Shown: positions 62,327 through 64,000 of the stretch, in pieces
How positions within the stretch are numbered: the first letter of the stretch is position 1
How the letters are laid out: the number at the start of each line of letters is the position of its first letter
NCBI RefSeq assembly: GCF_002760615.1
Contig: NZ_AWWI01000173.1
Coordinates: 1 to 64,000, forward strand
Origin: Puniceibacterium antarcticum
GTDB taxonomy: Bacteria > Pseudomonadota > Alphaproteobacteria > Rhodobacterales > Rhodobacteraceae
Length of the DNA stretch: 64,000 nucleotides
Direction: 5' to 3'
Notes under the pieces: generated by a model
The model's database searches: none
Told to the model about the DNA's origin: nothing
Seen by the model: only the letters and a program-made list of their open reading frames with translations
Position numbers and translations under genes: made by a program

Positions 62327-62878
62327 CTATAGCTCATTCCCATGCTCGACATCAGTCCAATGCTTGTTCACAGGCAGACGTTTGGCTCGCCTTGCGATAT
62401 CTTTGATTTGCACTGGCCTGAAATCCCATTGGTCAACGCCGATGTTGACGCTGTTCCTAGACCCTTGCCACTGATCGTGTACATGGCCGAAGAGTTGCAG
62501 CGCGCCGCGTCGTGCGCCGTTCCAAGTGATCATGGGGTAGTGGCAAAGCACCAGAGCATGCTCACCGTCTTGGATCTCAGCCAGGTTTTCGATGCTCTCC
62601 CAAGGCAGTGAGACCACGGCCTCGTCGTCATGGTTTCCGATGATAAGATGTTTGCGGCCTGGCAAGCTGTGAAACCAGTTTTCGAACCGTTTGGTATCGT
62701 CTGCGCGCCCGAAAGCGAAATCACCGAGGATCCACAGGTCATCGTCGTGACCGACGCATGCCTGAAAACTCGCGATAATGGCAGCATTCATCTCAGCCAC
62801 CGATTTGAACGGCCGTCTGCAAAACTCGATGATGCGACTGTGACCGAAGTGAAGATCGGCCGTGTACCAGTTGGCCAT
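62327..62878 (-). CDS. Small calcineurin-like metallophosphoesterase
   Basis: 183 aa from the ATG at 62878 (MANWYTADLHFGH), preferred over 62956. All metal motifs are present: ADLHFGH, ILGDFAFG, IIGNHDDEA, LCHYPM and LFGHVHDQ. This short form is frequent in phages and accessory regions and acts on an unknown phosphodiester or nucleotide. It is unrelated in length and architecture to the large phosphoesterase at 44132-47266. Confidence 0.88.
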   Translation of the reverse strand: MANWYTADLHFGHSRIIEFCRRPFKSVAEMNAAIIASFQACVGHDDDLWILGDFAFGRADDTKRFENWFHSLPGRKHLIIGNHDDEAVVSLPWESIENLAEIQDGEHALVLCHYPMITWNGARRGALQLFGHVHDQWQGSRNSVNIGVDQWDFRPVQIKDIARRAKRLPVNKHWTDVEHGNEL

Positions 62879-63303
62879 GTTCCCCCCATCGCTACACGGC
62901 TTAACTGTAAGCCACAGCAGCGCTAATTCGCAATGCGTTTGGATTGAAGTTGGCACTACATGTTGATCGGATAATCCTAGGCGCGAAGACTTGAGAGAAA
63001 CCTCGAAAGAAGCGTTTTAAGCTGCTCGATTGAAGCATTCTCCACGCTTTTTGGTGGCCCTTTGTGAGCGGCACTATCCTACAAGCTGCTGAACTGGTGG
63101 GCGTCAATGTATATGTTTACCTCTCAAGTAACTGATTAATGTATATATTTACCTGAAAAGTTCCGACTTCGTTCCCCCCTTTAGTGGAGGGTGATCATTT
63201 ATTTCTCAAATAATCTTCTTTGTTTGTTGACAGCGCAGACACTGAGAGTCCATGCCAGATTCGGAGCCGACCTAAACACCAGAAGAATGGAGCGGGCTTG
63301 GGC
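62879..63303. other. Junction region with direct repeats, no gene
   Basis: About 425 bases. No coding frame is convincing. It holds the two TGTATAT repeats described separately, a CCCCCC/GGAGGG hairpin candidate near 63172-63191 and TTGACA at about 63225, a possible -35 box for the Ner-like gene. Confidence 0.4.
63106..63154 (+). repeat. Two AT-rich 17-bp direct repeats
   Basis: AATGTATATGTTTACCT (63106-63122) and AATGTATATATTTACCT (63138-63154), 16 of 17 identical, 32 bp apart, about 150 bp before the Ner-like gene. They could be operators or transposase-binding sites at a transposon end. Confidence 0.65.
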
Positions 63304-63531
63304 ATGGTACTAGATTTAGATCGGCATGGGATGATCGTCACCCGGCTCGCGGCGAAGGGTATAACGCTTTCGCAGATCGCGCGGGAAATTGATCGAACAC
63401 GCGGGCTGATTACCTCCGTGTCACAAGGGCACTATCGAAGCCGCCGAGTTGAGGAAGCCATCGCGGCGCATCTCGACTGCTGTCCGCCAGACATTTGGCC
63501 CGACCGTTACGATGATGAGGAGAACACATGA
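63304..63531 (+). CDS. Ner-like (Nlp) HTH regulator
   Basis: 75 aa from the ATG at 63304; an upstream start at 63220 is possible. HTH in RLAAKGITLSQIAREIDRTRGLITSV followed by a family-typical EEAIAAHLDCCPPDIWPDRY, matching the Ner/SfsB (Nlp) family where P-x-x-IWP-x-RY closes the domain. In phage Mu, Ner represses the transposition operon. Its place just before a TnsA-like gene suggests the same role here. Confidence 0.75.
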   Translation: MVLDLDRHGMIVTRLAAKGITLSQIAREIDRTRGLITSVSQGHYRSRRVEEAIAAHLDCCPPDIWPDRYDDEENT

Positions 63532-63549
63532 CATGATCTAACCAAAACG

Positions 63550-63640
63550 AAAAAGAGCCTGGAGACTGCAATCTCCAAGCCCTTCATTCGGGTATCTAGG
63601 ACACCCTCTTTCCAAGTCCTCGATACCCCCTTCTCGATCA
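63550..63640 (-). ncRNA. Candidate structured small RNA or antisense leader
   Basis: On the minus strand, a 12-bp stem with one G-A mismatch (63590-63628: GGGTATC-G-AGGAC / GTCCT-A-GATACCC, 13-base loop) is followed 7 bases later by an 11-bp terminator stem (63555-63582) and TTTTT. TTGACT at 63649-63644 could be a -35 box but the -10 is poor. It lies between the Ner-like and TnsA-like genes, antisense to any message running through them. Existence as an RNA is inference. Confidence 0.45.
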
Positions 63641-63710
63641 TCAAGTCAAGCGTTTGGCGCTCCTGTTGGCGTGCCAAACCGAAACGTTTGTCATTTGAAA
63701 GGGGTCTTCC

Positions 63711-63809
63711 ATGGCCATCTTCACGCGCATGTCCTGCGCGCCGGGCTACATCGGTTCGCCTTCTCCAGCCCATTCCGCCTCCTGTTGTGGGGAGGGCGGC
63801 AATGTCTAA
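63711..63809 (+). CDS. Possible 32-aa leader peptide before tnsA-like gene
   Basis: ATG at 63711 with GAAAGGGG eight bases upstream; the frame ends at 63809, overlapping the TnsA-like ATG at 63802. Product is Ser/Pro/Cys-rich (MAIFTRMSCAPGYIGSPSPA). It may only serve to couple translation. Weak evidence. Confidence 0.3.
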   Translation: MAIFTRMSCAPGYIGSPSPAHSASCCGEGGNV

Positions 63810-64000
63810 CCAAGTTATCAAAGGCTTTGTGCTTCCGGAGCCGTCCCGGGCCACGCGCCCGATCTCACGGAAATCGCGCGGAAGCTGTCGGGGTTCCGCT
63901 GTGTTGTACATCGGCAGTCATCGGCAGATCGTCGTCTATGAGAGCCTTCTGGAGCTCATGTGCATCCTGCTCATCATCTCTCGTGGCGATGTGATCGATG
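63802..64000 (+). CDS. TnsA-like transposon endonuclease, 3' end cut by window
   Basis: 66 codons before the edge: NQVIKGFVLPEPSRATRPIS, RGSAVLYIGSHRQIVVYESL, then LELMCILLIISRGDVID. This is the N-terminus of TnsA-like endonucleases of Tn7/Mu-type transposons in alphaproteobacteria; VVYESLLE holds the first catalytic Glu and the xxxxGDVID segment leads to the DQP strand. TnsA makes the 5' cuts that let such transposons move by cut-and-paste. A Mu-type transposase (TnsB), TnsC ATPase and TniQ are expected to the right. Confidence 0.75.
   Translation, partial: MSNQVIKGFVLPEPSRATRPISRKSRGSCRGSAVLYIGSHRQIVVYESLLELMCILLIISRGDVID

Noticed and set aside
62146-62406. 86-codon plus-strand frame between higA remnant and the small phosphoesterase
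   Set aside because: No ribosome-binding site, no motif and its second half is antisense to the phosphoesterase gene.
63507-63911. 134-codon minus-strand frame over the ner/tnsA gap
   Set aside because: It is antisense to the motif-bearing TnsA-like start, low in hydrophobic periodicity and runs through the structured RNA stems.
1-64000. CRISPR array or cas genes
   Set aside because: No set of regularly spaced 25-40-bp repeats was found; the only regular repeat, CCATACG, has an 11-bp period.

Overview
The window looks like the chromosome of a Rhodobacteraceae (Roseobacter-type) alphaproteobacterium. It is GC-rich up to about 43.4 kb and carries GcrA, phosphatidylcholine synthase, a HutF-type histidine pathway, TRAP and polar-amino-acid ABC transporters and compact operons joined by ATGA/TGATG overlaps. 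All functions below are read from sequence motifs; no database search was run.

Layout. 0-9.5 kb: housekeeping and small regulatory genes (anti-sigma-like protein, DsrE-like protein, low-molecular-weight phosphatase, sirtuin, L28, Crp/Fnr regulator, pseudo-receiver, Nudix, Gph, GntR/FCD regulator, receiver protein). 9.5-18.2 kb: a catabolic cluster with Fe-alcohol dehydrogenase, aldehyde dehydrogenase, glutamine-synthetase-like ligase, TRAP transporter, N-formylglutamate-amidohydrolase-like enzyme and RpiR regulator. It reads as a gamma-glutamylation route for an amino alcohol. 18.2-29.2 kb: histidine utilisation (hutF divergent from hutIHGUD) facing an ABC importer operon that ends in hutC, with GTATAC-type operator candidates. 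29.3-43.2 kb: a decayed FAD oxidase, luciferase-like monooxygenase, YbjN-like protein, proC, csaA, KAS III-like synthase, rhodanese, tdk, rimO, gcrA, ABC-2 permease, pcs, a frameshifted CPT-like kinase, mtaB and dapF.

From tRNA-Lys(TTT) at 43377 to the right edge the content becomes accessory: a defence island. In order it holds a 1044-aa metallophosphoesterase/STAND-like NTPase with a 69-aa downstream gene; a transposase remnant; a five-gene operon of hsdR, hsdM, hsdS, an MBL-fold hydrolase and a DUF5655/NucS-like nuclease; an IS5-family (IS427-like) element with a probable frameshifted transposase; a truncated relative of the protein at the window's left edge; an IS30-family element; an McrBC pair whose McrB has a domain inserted in its AAA module; a wrecked higA; a small metallophosphoesterase; and the start of what looks like a Tn7/Mu-like transposon (Ner-like regulator, structured RNA candidate, TnsA-like endonuclease cut by the window end).

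Most interesting: the phosphoesterase-STAND locus, the expanded type I restriction operon, the structured RNA next to tnsA, the helically phased CCATACG repeats at two places, and the gamma-glutamyl amino-alcohol cluster. No CRISPR array, rRNA or integrase was found.
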